DNA of 17,528 bases, taken from Syntrophomonas_B sp035447945 (GTDB lineage: Bacteria > Bacillota > Syntrophomonadia > Syntrophomonadales > Syntrophomonadaceae). Of this stretch, positions 1-8,113 are shown one piece after another. The stretch is from NCBI GenBank assembly GCA_035447945.1, contig DAOTHZ010000044.1, forward strand, positions 1-17,528. The letters are read 5' to 3'. Every line of letters begins with the position of its first letter. Positions within the stretch are counted from its first letter, which is position 1. The position numbers and the translations under genes were made by a program. The notes beneath the pieces are model-generated. The model had not been told where the DNA came from. It searched no databases and saw nothing but the letters and a program-made list of their open reading frames with translations.

Positions 1-49
1 AACCTTCTGATTAAGAGTCAGCTGCTCTGCCTGATTGAGCTAATGGCCC
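1..49 (-). tRNA. tRNA-Lys (CTT), partial at window edge
   Basis: Read on the minus strand this is the first 49 nt of a tRNA. The acceptor 5' strand GGGCCAT is followed by TA, a D stem GCTC/GAGC with a GG-containing loop, and an anticodon stem-loop with loop CTCTTAA, so the anticodon is CTT (Lys). The T arm, the 3' acceptor strand and any encoded CCA lie outside the window. The outermost anticodon-stem pair (G27-A43) appears mismatched, while the other four pairs are good. A matching promoter lies just upstream. Confidence 0.85.
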
Positions 50-70
50 GGATGTTTTGCCGCAAGTATG

Positions 71-99
71 ATTATAAACGCTGTTATTTCAGAAATCAA
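71..99 (-). promoter_or_regulatory. Sigma-A promoter of the tRNA-Lys gene
   Basis: On the minus strand, -35 TTGATT (94-99) and -10 TATAAT (71-76) are separated by exactly 17 nt. The tRNA 5' end at 49 is about 22 nt beyond the -10, which fits a short 5' leader removed by RNase P. Confidence 0.75.
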
Positions 100-193
100 G
101 AGCAAAGCATTAACTTCAATTCAACTTCAACCAAGACGTCAACCAAGATTCATCACAGTTGCTTGATTCTTACATTCAACACATGACAAAACC

Positions 194-227
194 CGCCATT
201 TAATCTACTATTAAAGCATAGTATTAT
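194..227 (+). promoter_or_regulatory. Weak candidate promoter of the activase gene
   Basis: The -10 hexamer TATTAT at 222-227 is good. A poor -35 (TTTAAT, about 199-204) lies 17 nt upstream. A perfect inverted repeat TACTAT-N6-ATAGTA (206-223) fills the spacer and touches the -10, where a repressor could bind. A -10 at this place would put the ATG at 226 upstream of the transcript, which favours translation from 271. Confidence 0.35.
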
Positions 228-270
228 GATGAACAATTATCTGGGTTTCGGGAGAGGAGCAACTATCAGC

Positions 271-3200
271 ATGGCCAATGTCTTGCGCATGGGAATAGAT
301 GTGGGATCAACCACGGTTAAAACTGTGATTTTAAACGAAGCAGGTTCTATCGTATACAGCGGCTATCGTCGTCACAATGCCGAAACCAAGAACAGTACCA
401 GCGAACTGTTAAGAGATGCTTTTGAATATGTAGGCAATGCGGCACTCACTGTGCTTATCAGCGGTTCAGCAGGTATTTCCATCGCCGCTGATCTGGAAAT
501 TGCCTTTATCCAGGAAGTCATTGCCTGCAATCAAGCCATTGAAGCCATTATCCCCCAGACAGATGTCGCCATAGAATTAGGGGGCGAAGATGCCAAGATT
601 ACTTTTTTCCGGGGTGGACTCGATCAACGAATGAACGGGATTTGTGCCGGAGGTACAGGAGCCTTTATCGATCAAATGGCCGGTCTCCTGGGGACTGACG
701 CAGCGGGGCTGAATCAACTGGCAGCACAGCACAAAACCCTTTACCCAATTGCCGCCCGTTGCGGTGTGTTTGCTAAAACCGATATCCAAGTGCTGCTCAA
801 TGAAGGCGCACGCAAAGAAGATTTGGCTGCCTCCGTGTTTCAAGCTGTTGTCAATCAGACCATCAGCGGACTGGCGGCCGGCAAGCCGATTAAAGGAAAT
901 GTCGCCTTGCTGGGCGGACCATTGCATTTCCTTCCGGAACTGCGCAAAAGCTTTATAAAAACGCTGCAGCTTCATGAGCATGAAGTCCTTTTTCCTGATC
1001 ATGCGCAGTTTTTTGTTGCCATGGGTGCCGCCCTGGCCTCGCAAAATGAACCGCTTATCAGCCTGACCACGATCATCGGGCGGCTCGCACAACTGAACAA
1101 GGATTATGCCAGTGAATCACAACATCTGGAAGCTTTCTTCGCAGATGCAAACGAACGGCAGCTTTTTATTCAGCGCCATGCCCGCAACCGGGTAATTCGA
1201 GCTTCTCTGTCAGCCTGTCACGGCGATTGCTATCTGGGAATCGATGCAGGTTCAACCACCAGCAAGGCTGTCTTGATTGATGCTGAAGGACGCTTGTTGT
1301 ATTCCTTTTATACCAACAACCACGGCAGTTCCATCAATTCAGCCGTAGAAATGCTGCATGATTTGTATGCCCAACTGCCTCCCCAGGCAAAGATCGCCAA
1401 TTCTGTTGTAACCGGCTATGGTGAAGGTCTGCTGAAGGCAGCCTTGCATGTTGATACCGGTGAGGTGGAGACCATCGCTCATTATACAGCCGCAGAGTAT
1501 TTTCAGCCGGGAGTCGATCTGATTCTGGATATCGGCGGACAGGACATGAAATGTTTGAAAATCAACAACGGGGTGATTGACAACATTTTGCTCAATGAAG
1601 CCTGTTCTTCCGGTTGTGGCTCTTTTATCGAGAGCTTTGCCCGTTCGCTGGCCATACCGGTCGATGAATTTGCCCGCCTGGCTTTAGAAGCACAATCCCC
1701 TGCCGATTTAGGATCACGCTGTACGGTTTTTATGAATTCCAAAGTGAAACAAGCCCAGAAAGATGGGGCTTCAGTTGCCGATATATCGGCCGGGCTGGCC
1801 TATTCGGTCATCAAAAATGCGCTGTTTAAAGTGATTAAAATAAGAAATCCCCGTGATTTAGGCGAAAAGATCGTGGTGCAGGGCGGGACGTTCTTAAACG
1901 ATGCCGTACTGAGAAGTTTTGAACTGATTACTGAGCGCGAGGTTATCCGGCCTGATATTGCCGGACTGATGGGCGCCTTCGGAGCCGCTTTGCTGGCGCG
2001 GCGAAGTGCCTTGCCAGGACAGCAAAGCACCCTGCTCAATCAGCAACAACTTGCACATTTTCATCTGCAAACCAGCATGAGCAATTGTGCAGGCTGTGCC
2101 AACCACTGTAAGCTGACGATTAATAAATTTCCTGACGGTAAAAGATTTATCTCCGGTAATCGCTGCGAAAAATTCAGTGACAAAGAGAATACCGCTGAAC
2201 CTGTTGCCAATTTATATGAATATAAACTGCAGCGTTTGCTGGGTTATGAACCGTTGCCGGAAAACCAGGCGTATCGTGGTACAATTGGTATCCCCATGGT
2301 CCTCAACATGTATGAAAACTATCCCTTTTGGGCAACCTTTTTTGCCGAACTCGGTTTTCGTGCCGTGCACTCCCCTCGCTCGAGCAGAGCGATATATGAA
2401 ATGGGAAGTGCCACTATACCGTCTGACACAGCTTGTTTTCCGGCCAAGCTTGCACACGGACACATTGCCGCTTTAATCGAACAGGGCATCCGCACCATCT
2501 TCTACCCTTCGATCATCCATGAAAGGCAGGAGCAAGAGCAGGCGGACCACCATTTTAATTGTCCAATGGTCATCTCTTATCCGGAAGTGCTCAAACAAAA
2601 CATGGAAATTATCAAAGATAACGATGTGGTCTTCATCCACCCGTTTCTTCCCTATGACAACAAGAAGCAACTGGCTGCCTGTCTCTACCGGGAATTCGCC
2701 CCCTGGGGGGTAAAAAAGCGAGAGGTTGCCAAGGCGGTCGAGAAAGCCTGGCGGGAGGATCAAAAATTCAAACAGGATCTGCGCCACAAAGGAGAAGAAG
2801 TACTCGCCCAATTGCAAGCTTCCGGCCGTAAAGGAATCGTCCTGGCAGGGCGCCCGTATCATATTGACCCGGAGATCAATCATGGCATTCCGGAGATTAT
2901 TACCCATTATGGTCTGGCAGTTTTTACCGAGGATTCACTCGCTCATCTGGGCGATGTGGAGCGTCCCTTGCGGGTGGTAGATCAATGGATGTACCATTCC
3001 CGACTTTATAGCGTCGCTCATTTTGTTTGTTCAGAACCGACACTGGAATTGGTGCAGCTTAATTCGTTTGGCTGCGGTTTGGATGCGATAACCACTGATC
3101 AGGTTCAGGAAATCCTGCAGCAGCACGGCAAAATATATACGGTACTAAAAATTGACGAGGGAGCCAATTTGGGTGCTGCCCGCATCCGCATTCGTTCCCT

Positions 3201-4575
3201 GCTGGCGGCGATGAAGAAAAGGGATCAAAGCGGCAAGTCTTTAATCCCGCAGCCGGTTTACCAGGTTCGGGTGCCTTTTTCCCAGGAAATGCGCAGCGAC
3301 TATACAATTCTCTGTCCGCAAATGGCACCGCTGCATTTTCGGTTTCTCGAACCCATCTTTCGTTCTGAAGGATATCAAGTGGAACTGTTGCCTGAGGTGG
3401 ATAGAAAGGCCATTGAGGAAGGATTAAAGTATGTCAACAATGATGGATGTTATCCGGCCATCGTTGTCATCGGGCAGCTGCTGCAAGCTTTACAATCCGG
3501 CAAATATGATCTGGATAAAACCGCCGTAGCGATTTCCCAAACCGGCGGAGGCTGCCGGGCTACCAATTACTTTGGCTTGCTGCGCAAGGCACTGCATGAA
3601 GCAGGGTATGAAAATATTCCCGTCATCTCTGCCAATCTGTATGGCAATGAAAGCAACAGCGGCTTTAAAATCACTGCCAGTCTGTTGAAAAAATCCATCA
3701 CCGGAGTCGTCTATGGGGATCTTCTCATGCGCGTGTTGCATCGGGTGCGACCCTATGAAATCATACCCGGCTCTGCCAATTTGCTGTTTGACCGTTGGGT
3801 CGATCGCTGTATCGAACAGTTGTCCAGCGGAGATCAGCGTGCCTTCGAACGAAATATTCACGGGATTGTGGAAGAGTTCTCGCAGCTGGAAATATCCCGG
3901 CAAATCAAACCCAAAGTCGGAGTGGTGGGAGAAATTCTGGTGAAATATCATCCTGCCGCCAACAATGATATTGTGCGAGTACTGGAAGATGCCGGAGCGG
4001 AAGCAGTGGTTCCGGATATGTTGGACTTCTTCCTTTACTCCGCTTACGACAGTATCTATTTGGGCCGACATCTGACCGGCAACCGCAAACAGGAGTGGCT
4101 GGGCAGGTTTATCGTTTATTATCTGGAGAAACAGCGTAAAACCGTCAAACAAGCCCTGGAGAACAGTACCCGTTTTGAACCGCCCCATTCCATCTATCAC
4201 AAGGCTGTGTTGGCCCGGGAAATGATCTCCCTCGGGCATCATTGCGGCGAAGGGTGGCTGCTGACGGCAGAGATGATTGAATTGATTCAGACCGGCGTTC
4301 CCAATATTGTCTGTGTGCAGCCGTTTGCCTGTCTCCCCAATCACGTCTGCGGCAAGGCCATGATCAAACCATTAAAGGAAAAATATCCGCAAGCCAATAT
4401 AACTGCCATTGATTATGACCCCGGGGCCAGTGAGGTAAACCAAATCAACCGCATCAAACTGATGTTGTCAGTAGCCTTCAAGAATTTGCCGGAGCAGAAC
4501 CAGGAAAACAAACACGGCAAAGAAACGGATGCCTACATGCCTGACGATTATCCGTCGATGATTCATCTGCGCTGA
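271..4575 (+). CDS. Tandem acyl-CoA dehydratase activase / HgdB-like fusion protein (BcrAD/BadFG family, DUF2229)
   Basis: A cytosolic Fe-S ATPase of the 2-hydroxyacyl-CoA dehydratase / benzoyl-CoA reductase activator superfamily. These activators use ATP to deliver low-potential electrons to a partner; the partner of this long form is not known to me. From the ATG at 271 it is 1434 residues. Activase domain 1 (about 5-270) has the phosphate loop GIDVGSTT (8-15), C125 and C164. Activase domain 2 (about 320-580) has GIDAGSTT (323-330), C445 and C484. A cysteine cluster follows (C606, C609, C613, C632), then a DUF2229-like region (DTACFPAK near 720) and a C-terminal HgdB-like region with NNDGCYPA and QTGGGCRATN motifs. 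I chose 271 because GGAGAGGAG ends 11 nt before it, whereas the in-frame ATG at 226 overlaps a -10 and has no ribosome site. The length is normal for the long family. It is monocistronic, with no dehydratase subunits beside it. Family sure; substrate unknown. Confidence 0.9.
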   Translation: MANVLRMGIDVGSTTVKTVILNEAGSIVYSGYRRHNAETKNSTSELLRDAFEYVGNAALTVLISGSAGISIAADLEIAFIQEVIACNQAIEAIIPQTDVAIELGGEDAKITFFRGGLDQRMNGICAGGTGAFIDQMAGLLGTDAAGLNQLAAQHKTLYPIAARCGVFAKTDIQVLLNEGARKEDLAASVFQAVVNQTISGLAAGKPIKGNVALLGGPLHFLPELRKSFIKTLQLHEHEVLFPDHAQFFVAMGAALASQNEPLISLTTIIGRLAQLNKDYASESQHLEAFFADANERQLFIQRHARNRVIRASLSACHGDCYLGIDAGSTTSKAVLIDAEGRLLYSFYTNNHGSSINSAVEMLHDLYAQLPPQAKIANSVVTGYGEGLLKAALHVDTGEVETIAHYTAAEYFQPGVDLILDIGGQDMKCLKINNGVIDNILLNEACSSGCGSFIESFARSLAIPVDEFARLALEAQSPADLGSRCTVFMNSKVKQAQKDGASVADISAGLAYSVIKNALFKVIKIRNPRDLGEKIVVQGGTFLNDAVLRSFELITEREVIRPDIAGLMGAFGAALLARRSALPGQQSTLLNQQQLAHFHLQTSMSNCAGCANHCKLTINKFPDGKRFISGNRCEKFSDKENTAEPVANLYEYKLQRLLGYEPLPENQAYRGTIGIPMVLNMYENYPFWATFFAELGFRAVHSPRSSRAIYEMGSATIPSDTACFPAKLAHGHIAALIEQGIRTIFYPSIIHERQEQEQADHHFNCPMVISYPEVLKQNMEIIKDNDVVFIHPFLPYDNKKQLAACLYREFAPWGVKKREVAKAVEKAWREDQKFKQDLRHKGEEVLAQLQASGRKGIVLAGRPYHIDPEINHGIPEIITHYGLAVFTEDSLAHLGDVERPLRVVDQWMYHSRLYSVAHFVCSEPTLELVQLNSFGCGLDAITTDQVQEILQQHGKIYTVLKIDEGANLGAARIRIRSLLAAMKKRDQSGKSLIPQPVYQVRVPFSQEMRSDYTILCPQMAPLHFRFLEPIFRSEGYQVELLPEVDRKAIEEGLKYVNNDGCYPAIVVIGQLLQALQSGKYDLDKTAVAISQTGGGCRATNYFGLLRKALHEAGYENIPVISANLYGNESNSGFKITASLLKKSITGVVYGDLLMRVLHRVRPYEIIPGSANLLFDRWVDRCIEQLSSGDQRAFERNIHGIVEEFSQLEISRQIKPKVGVVGEILVKYHPAANNDIVRVLEDAGAEAVVPDMLDFFLYSAYDSIYLGRHLTGNRKQEWLGRFIVYYLEKQRKTVKQALENSTRFEPPHSIYHKAVLAREMISLGHHCGEGWLLTAEMIELIQTGVPNIVCVQPFACLPNHVCGKAMIKPLKEKYPQANITAIDYDPGASEVNQINRIKLMLSVAFKNLPEQNQENKHGKETDAYMPDDYPSMIHLR

Positions 4576-4619
4576 GCAGCAGCAGATGCTGCCGGCAGCA
4601 ACCTGCGAGAAGCAACAGG

Positions 4620-4668
4620 AAGCCCATGATACAAAATCCCGCCCGGGGTACTTGCATCATGGGCTTTT
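4620..4668 (+). terminator. Probable terminator after the activase gene
   Basis: An 11-bp perfect stem (AAGCCCATGAT at 4620-4630 with its complement at 4656-4666) closes a 25-nt loop and runs into a short TTTT. The U tract is short and the loop long, so strength is uncertain. The minus strand has no U tract here, so it does not obviously serve uraA. Confidence 0.55.
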
Positions 4669-4717
4669 CGTACTCTACAAACCACTTCGCTGCTGCATCA
4701 GTTTCGTTTTAATATCA

Positions 4718-5944
4718 TCAGGCAGCCTTTTCATCGGCCTTCTTCCCGTCATCGGGCGCCTCTTCCTTGAGGATCAGGTTCAGGAAAATCCCGGCCAGGG
4801 TGGCCACCATAACGCCATGACTGCTCAGACCAATCCCAAACGCAAAGATAATCGAAGCAATGATCAGGTTTTTGTTTTGGGAAAAGTCAACCTTGGCTTC
4901 GATCAAGGTACGCAGTCCGGCCGCACCAATCATCCCAAACAGGAGGATGCTGACGCCGCCCATGACCGAGGTAGGAATGGACATGATTAACGCCTGCAAA
5001 GGATTAAAAGTACTCAAGAGAATGGCCGCGATGGCTGCAATCCACAGGTTAATCGAGCTGTACACCTTGGTGATTGCCAAAACGCCAATGTTTTCAGCAT
5101 AGGTAGTCAGCGGCACGCCGCCAAACAAACTGGCCGCTCCAGTTGCCAGTCCGTTACCCAGCACAACTTTGTCAAACCCCGGGTCATTTTCTATGATGTC
5201 AGTGCGGGTGATATTCCCCAGAATCATCATATGGCCCAAGTCTTCAATCAATGTTACCAAGGCAATCGGGGCAAAAGCAAGAATCGCTACAAAGTCCAGG
5301 TTAAACGTACCAAAGCTGCTGAAAGGCAGGATAAACAAGGTATCAAAGGAGGCCTTTATCATGGCGGTATCAACCAGCCCCATTATCCAGGCAAGTATGT
5401 ATCCGGCGACAATCGCCAGGAGAATGGGAATGATTTTGGAGAAGCCTTTGCCAAATATACTGATGAGAATGGCGACTGCCAAGGTGAAAATTCCCACCGC
5501 CCAGTTTGAACTGGCCATATCAACCGCTACCGGGGTTAAACTCAATCCGATAATGGCGACCACACTGCCGGCCACTACCGGAGGAATGATTTTATGAATC
5601 CACTGGGTACCAAACATGCGAAGAATCAAGTATATCAGAATATAGGCGATACCAACCGACAAAACGCCGGTCATGGCCGAAGCCAGGTTTTGCTGATCCT
5701 TGACAAATACAGTTAACGTTGCGATAAAGGCAAATGAAGAACCCAGATAGGCAGGCACCCGACTGCGGGTCAGCAACAAGAAGATGATGGTGCCCAACCC
5801 TGAGCAGAACAACGCGGTCGCAGGACTGAGTCCGGTCAGAAAAGGCACCAGGATAGTGGCTCCGGACATGGCGAATAAATGCTGGAGGCCCAGGGGTATC
5901 GATTGGGAAAATGGGAGTCTTTCATTGATCTGTACTTCTTTCAA
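4718..5944 (-). CDS. uraA: Uracil permease, NCS2 family
   Basis: A 408-residue inner-membrane uracil:proton symporter of the nucleobase-cation-symport-2 family. It shows about 14 hydrophobic segments along its length. The signature TYAENIGVLAITKVYSS (281-297) is the uracil-transporter version of the NCS2 motif. E234 (in TLIEDLGH) and E284 (in AENIG) correspond to the two glutamates that bind uracil in E. coli UraA. The start is TTG at 5944: AGGAGG lies 8 nt upstream, and the nearby ATG opens a three-codon frame ending in TGA. It lies 141 bp downstream of upp on the same strand, so imported uracil would be trapped at once as UMP. The gap holds no promoter or terminator I can recognise. The hydrophilic, charged C-terminal tail is ordinary. 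Confidence 0.93.
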   Translation of the reverse strand: MKEVQINERLPFSQSIPLGLQHLFAMSGATILVPFLTGLSPATALFCSGLGTIIFLLLTRSRVPAYLGSSFAFIATLTVFVKDQQNLASAMTGVLSVGIAYILIYLILRMFGTQWIHKIIPPVVAGSVVAIIGLSLTPVAVDMASSNWAVGIFTLAVAILISIFGKGFSKIIPILLAIVAGYILAWIMGLVDTAMIKASFDTLFILPFSSFGTFNLDFVAILAFAPIALVTLIEDLGHMMILGNITRTDIIENDPGFDKVVLGNGLATGAASLFGGVPLTTYAENIGVLAITKVYSSINLWIAAIAAILLSTFNPLQALIMSIPTSVMGGVSILLFGMIGAAGLRTLIEAKVDFSQNKNLIIASIIFAFGIGLSSHGVMVATLAGIFLNLILKEEAPDDGKKADEKAA

Positions 5945-6085
5945 AGGTTCATCCTCCTCATATTAAATATTTATTATCGAATCGGTTAACGCAGGCCGCA
6001 TCAACTGCTTGTGTCGCCGCAGCAAGGTTGAGACGTTGAAGCATCTGTCCCAACTGTCGTTATCCCGACGATTATCCCGCCGGCC

Positions 6086-6724
6086 TTAGAGTAAATTCAA
6101 GCGGTCTCCGGCATCGCCCAACCCAGGAACGATATACGCTTTTTCGTTTAATTCAGGATCAATGGCAGCGGTAATGATGGATAGCTCCGGGAATTTGCTT
6201 TGCAATTGCTGAATGCCGACCATGGTTGAAAGGGCACAGACAAAGGTAATTTTGCCCGCCGTATAGCCCTTGCCGAGAATAAGTTCGATCGCCCGGACAC
6301 TGCTGTTGCCGGTGGCCAGCATGGGATCAAGGATGAACACATGGTCAAAATCTTCGGGATGCTCGGGAACCGTATCAAGATAGGCGCGGGCTTCCAATGT
6401 TTCATGATCGCGGGCAATACCGATATGAGCGACCTTGGCAGCGGACAAAACGTCTACAAAGCTGTCCACAAAGCCCAACCCGGCCCGCAAAATAGGTATC
6501 AGCAAAATTTTGCTGTCATCAACATATGAACAACGTGCCTCAATATCCAAGGGAGTAATAACCGTGTCAATTTCCGTAGGCAGATTTAGACTTGCCTCAA
6601 CGGCGAGCAACAATCCTAACTTGTCCATGGCCTGACGAAAATCTTCGGTTTTGGTGTTCCGGTCACGCAACGTACGCAGACAATTCCCGGCCAAAGGATG
6701 CCGGATCAAGTTTACTGAACTCAA
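6086..6724 (-). CDS. upp: Uracil phosphoribosyltransferase
   Basis: A 212-residue cytosolic enzyme that makes UMP and pyrophosphate from uracil and PRPP in pyrimidine salvage. The PRPP loop is DPMLATGNSS (133-142). The C-terminal uracil-binding motif YIVPGLGDAGDRL (197-209) is intact, and the ILRAGLG segment (78-84) is conserved. Length is normal for the family (about 208-210). The start is TTG at 6724, with AGGAGG about 7 nt upstream. The gene heads a two-gene salvage unit with uraA downstream. An intrinsic-terminator hairpin lies 125 nt upstream with no clear promoter between, so expression may depend on read-through past that hairpin or on a promoter I did not recognise. Confidence 0.96.
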   Translation of the reverse strand: MSSVNLIRHPLAGNCLRTLRDRNTKTEDFRQAMDKLGLLLAVEASLNLPTEIDTVITPLDIEARCSYVDDSKILLIPILRAGLGFVDSFVDVLSAAKVAHIGIARDHETLEARAYLDTVPEHPEDFDHVFILDPMLATGNSSVRAIELILGKGYTAGKITFVCALSTMVGIQQLQSKFPELSIITAAIDPELNEKAYIVPGLGDAGDRLNLL

Positions 6725-6725
6725 T

Positions 6726-6848
6726 TTATACCCTCCTTATAAAGTCTTGCATGAAAACCAAGCCTGCTGTGTCTTGTCCAATCACCTCCACCATGTTTTC
6801 TTTTTGGATTTGCTGCAGTAGCCGTCTCTTGTTTTCATGACATTTCAC
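6726..6848 (-). CDS. Possible 40-residue leader ORF overlapping the upp ribosome site
   Basis: An uninterrupted frame of 41 codons runs from a GTG at 6848 to a TAA whose last base is one nucleotide before the upp TTG. The deduced peptide is charged and amphipathic at the N terminus (HENKRRLLQQIQKEN) and ends DFIRRV, so it reads like a real short protein. The upp Shine-Dalgarno lies in its last codons, an arrangement that would allow translational coupling. Against it, the GTG has only a weak, distant ribosome site (AGGG) and lies just after the terminator U tract. An internal ATG at residue 19 also lacks a good site. I do not recognise the family. Confidence 0.3.
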   Translation of the reverse strand: MKCHENKRRLLQQIQKENMVEVIGQDTAGLVFMQDFIRRV

Positions 6849-6876
6849 AAAAAAACACTGCCCTTTTCAGGCAGTG
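6849..6876 (-). terminator. Intrinsic terminator or attenuator between the 52-residue gene and upp
   Basis: On the minus strand a 7-bp perfect stem CACTGCC/GGCAGTG (6856-6862 with 6870-6876) has a 7-nt loop and is followed directly by seven Ts (6849-6855). It can end the transcript of the 52-residue gene. Because I find no promoter between it and upp, it may also be an attenuator for upp-uraA. Confidence 0.85.
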
Positions 6877-6901
6877 CTATTATTAACGTTTAAAACAGAA
6901 G

Positions 6902-7060
6902 CTATTCATGGGCTGCTCCAGCCAATTCATCCGCCAAAGCCTTGCTTTTTTCGGACAACAATAAAGCGATTCCAGCAGCGTCCTTATTCTTGCCCAAGAT
7001 AAGGGTGGAAGCCAGATCAGCAAATATCTTTTTTAAATCCATGAATAATTTGGTTACCAT
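6902..7060 (-). CDS. Small hypothetical protein (52 residues)
   Basis: A short complete gene. ATG at 7060 is preceded by AAAGGGGGC at a spacing of about 6 nt, a sigma-A-like promoter lies about 65 nt upstream, and an intrinsic terminator follows the TAG by about 25 nt. The product starts MVTKLFMDLKKIFADLAS and ends ADELAGAAHE. It is mostly Ala, Leu, Lys and Asp/Glu, is predicted helical, and has no cysteines, no signal peptide and no membrane span long enough to be convincing. I do not recognise it. The complete promoter-gene-terminator unit is the main argument that it is expressed. Its position between mrp and upp suggests no specific role. Confidence 0.65.
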   Translation of the reverse strand: MVTKLFMDLKKIFADLASTLILGKNKDAAGIALLLSEKSKALADELAGAAHE

Positions 7061-7121
7061 ACTGTTGCCCCCTTTGCTTGCAATCGCCCTTCACTGAATT
7101 GTCTGGGGTTTTCTTCTTTAA

Positions 7122-7150
7122 ATTATAATCATATTTTATGCATCCGTAAA
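7122..7150 (-). promoter_or_regulatory. Candidate promoter of the 52-residue gene
   Basis: On the minus strand, -10 TATAAT (7122-7127) lies 17 nt from -35 TTTACG (7145-7150). The -10 is consensus and the -35 matches at four of six positions. It lies between the mrp stop and the small gene. Reading past the 6849-6876 hairpin it could also supply upp-uraA. Confidence 0.6.
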
Positions 7151-7167
7151 TGGCAGGCTGCAAAATA

Positions 7168-8022
7168 TCAGGACAATTTTTCGACCGGCAATTTTTCCAT
7201 GATTTGGGCAGCGATAGCACTCATCCCTTTTGATTCATATTGTTCAATCAAACCCTGGTCAACCAGTGTATTCAAAGCAGCATCCCAAGGCAGTTCACCC
7301 AGATAATCAATCTGGGTCTCCTCCGCGACGCGTTTGCCTTGTGGCTCCCCAAACATCTGGATCTTTTCCTGGCAGTGCGGACAGATTGCATAACTCATGT
7401 TCTCGACCAGTCCCAGGATCGAAGTATTCATTTTTTGCGCCATTTTTATGGTCTTCTTGACGACCATAAAAGCCAGATCCTGCGGTGAAGATACAATGAT
7501 GATTCCGCTGACTGGCAACGTCTGCATAACGGTTAAAGGTACATCCCCGGTTCCCGGGGGCAGATCTACGATTAAATAGTCCAGATCGCGCCAGTCAACT
7601 TCCTGCCAAAACTGTTTGACAGCCCCAGCCAGCATGGGTCCCCGCCAAACAACCGGATCATCTTCATTGGGCAGAAAAAAGTTAATGGAAATCACTTTAA
7701 TGCCATTCGTGCTGACAGGCGGAATGATCCCGTAATCGGTGGCTTTCAGTCCCCTTTCATTCTTGATGCCAAAGGCCTTGGGCTGACTGGGCCCGGTAAT
7801 ATCAGCATCCAAAATACCCACTTTGTGACCCGCCTGGTTTAATTCACAGGCCAAAAGCGCGGTAACCGAAGATTTGCCGACCCCGCCTTTGCCGCTCATG
7901 ACAACGATGACATTTTTTATCCGGTTAAGAGAACCCAGCAAGGTTTCGGTCCCTTTTTCACATTGTTCAGGATCAACTGAACAATTTCCAGCAGACGAAC
8001 AAGTATTGCATTTTTCTGACAC
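7168..8022 (-). CDS. mrp: Mrp/NBP35 (ApbC) family Fe-S cluster carrier ATPase
   Basis: A 284-residue cytosolic P-loop ATPase of the Mrp/NBP35/ApbC group, which holds a [4Fe-4S] cluster at the dimer interface and passes it to target apoproteins. The deviant Walker A is GKGGVGKSS (44-52), the switch region is DADITGPSQP (72-81), and DLPPGTGD (153-160) is the Walker B-like motif. The bridging CPHC motif (C214, C217) carries the shared cluster in this family. An N-terminal cluster C5, C8, C14, C21 resembles the extra ferredoxin-like site of NBP35 and of many anaerobe Mrps. I chose GTG at 8022 because GGGAAAGGGG lies about 7 nt upstream; a longer frame to 8097 would add 25 residues that overlap the likely promoter. 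Target proteins are unknown, though the window itself contains an Fe-S-rich activase. Confidence 0.93.
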   Translation of the reverse strand: MSEKCNTCSSAGNCSVDPEQCEKGTETLLGSLNRIKNVIVVMSGKGGVGKSSVTALLACELNQAGHKVGILDADITGPSQPKAFGIKNERGLKATDYGIIPPVSTNGIKVISINFFLPNEDDPVVWRGPMLAGAVKQFWQEVDWRDLDYLIVDLPPGTGDVPLTVMQTLPVSGIIIVSSPQDLAFMVVKKTIKMAQKMNTSILGLVENMSYAICPHCQEKIQMFGEPQGKRVAEETQIDYLGELPWDAALNTLVDQGLIEQYESKGMSAIAAQIMEKLPVEKLS

Positions 8023-8085
8023 TTTGTAACCCCTTTCCCATGTACCATGCTTAATGAAATAATGTTGTCGTATTTGACCATATTT

Positions 8086-8113
8086 ATTGTATAGCAATTA
8101 CCGCAATATGCAA
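8086..8113 (-). promoter_or_regulatory. Promoter of mrp, overlapped by a palindrome
   Basis: On the minus strand, -35 TTGCAT (8108-8113) and -10 TACAAT (8086-8091) are 16 nt apart. A perfect inverted repeat GCAAATG-GT-CATTTGC (8110-8125) overlaps the -35, which would suit an operator. Confidence 0.55.

Noticed and set aside
226..270. Upstream ATG pair as the activase start
   Set aside because: No ribosome site, overlap with a probable -10, and the extra 15 residues precede the usual family N terminus; the ATG at 271 has a strong site.
577..1092. Minus-strand open frame of 171 codons within the activase gene
   Set aside because: A shadow of the conserved activase frame with a biased, unrecognisable composition.
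3490..4344. Long open frame (284 codons) on the minus strand inside the activase gene
   Set aside because: It lies antisense to strongly conserved activase coding sequence, its product resembles no family I know, and it has no separate ribosome site or promoter.
5945..6085. Possible small gene or gene remnant between upp and uraA
   Set aside because: Frames are open for short stretches, but none has a start codon with a ribosome site; I see no promoter, terminator or clear repeat there.
6782..6838. An 18-codon ORF starting at the ATG at 6838 upstream of upp (minus strand)
   Set aside because: It overlaps the longer 40-codon frame, lacks a ribosome site and has a low-complexity lysine-rich product.
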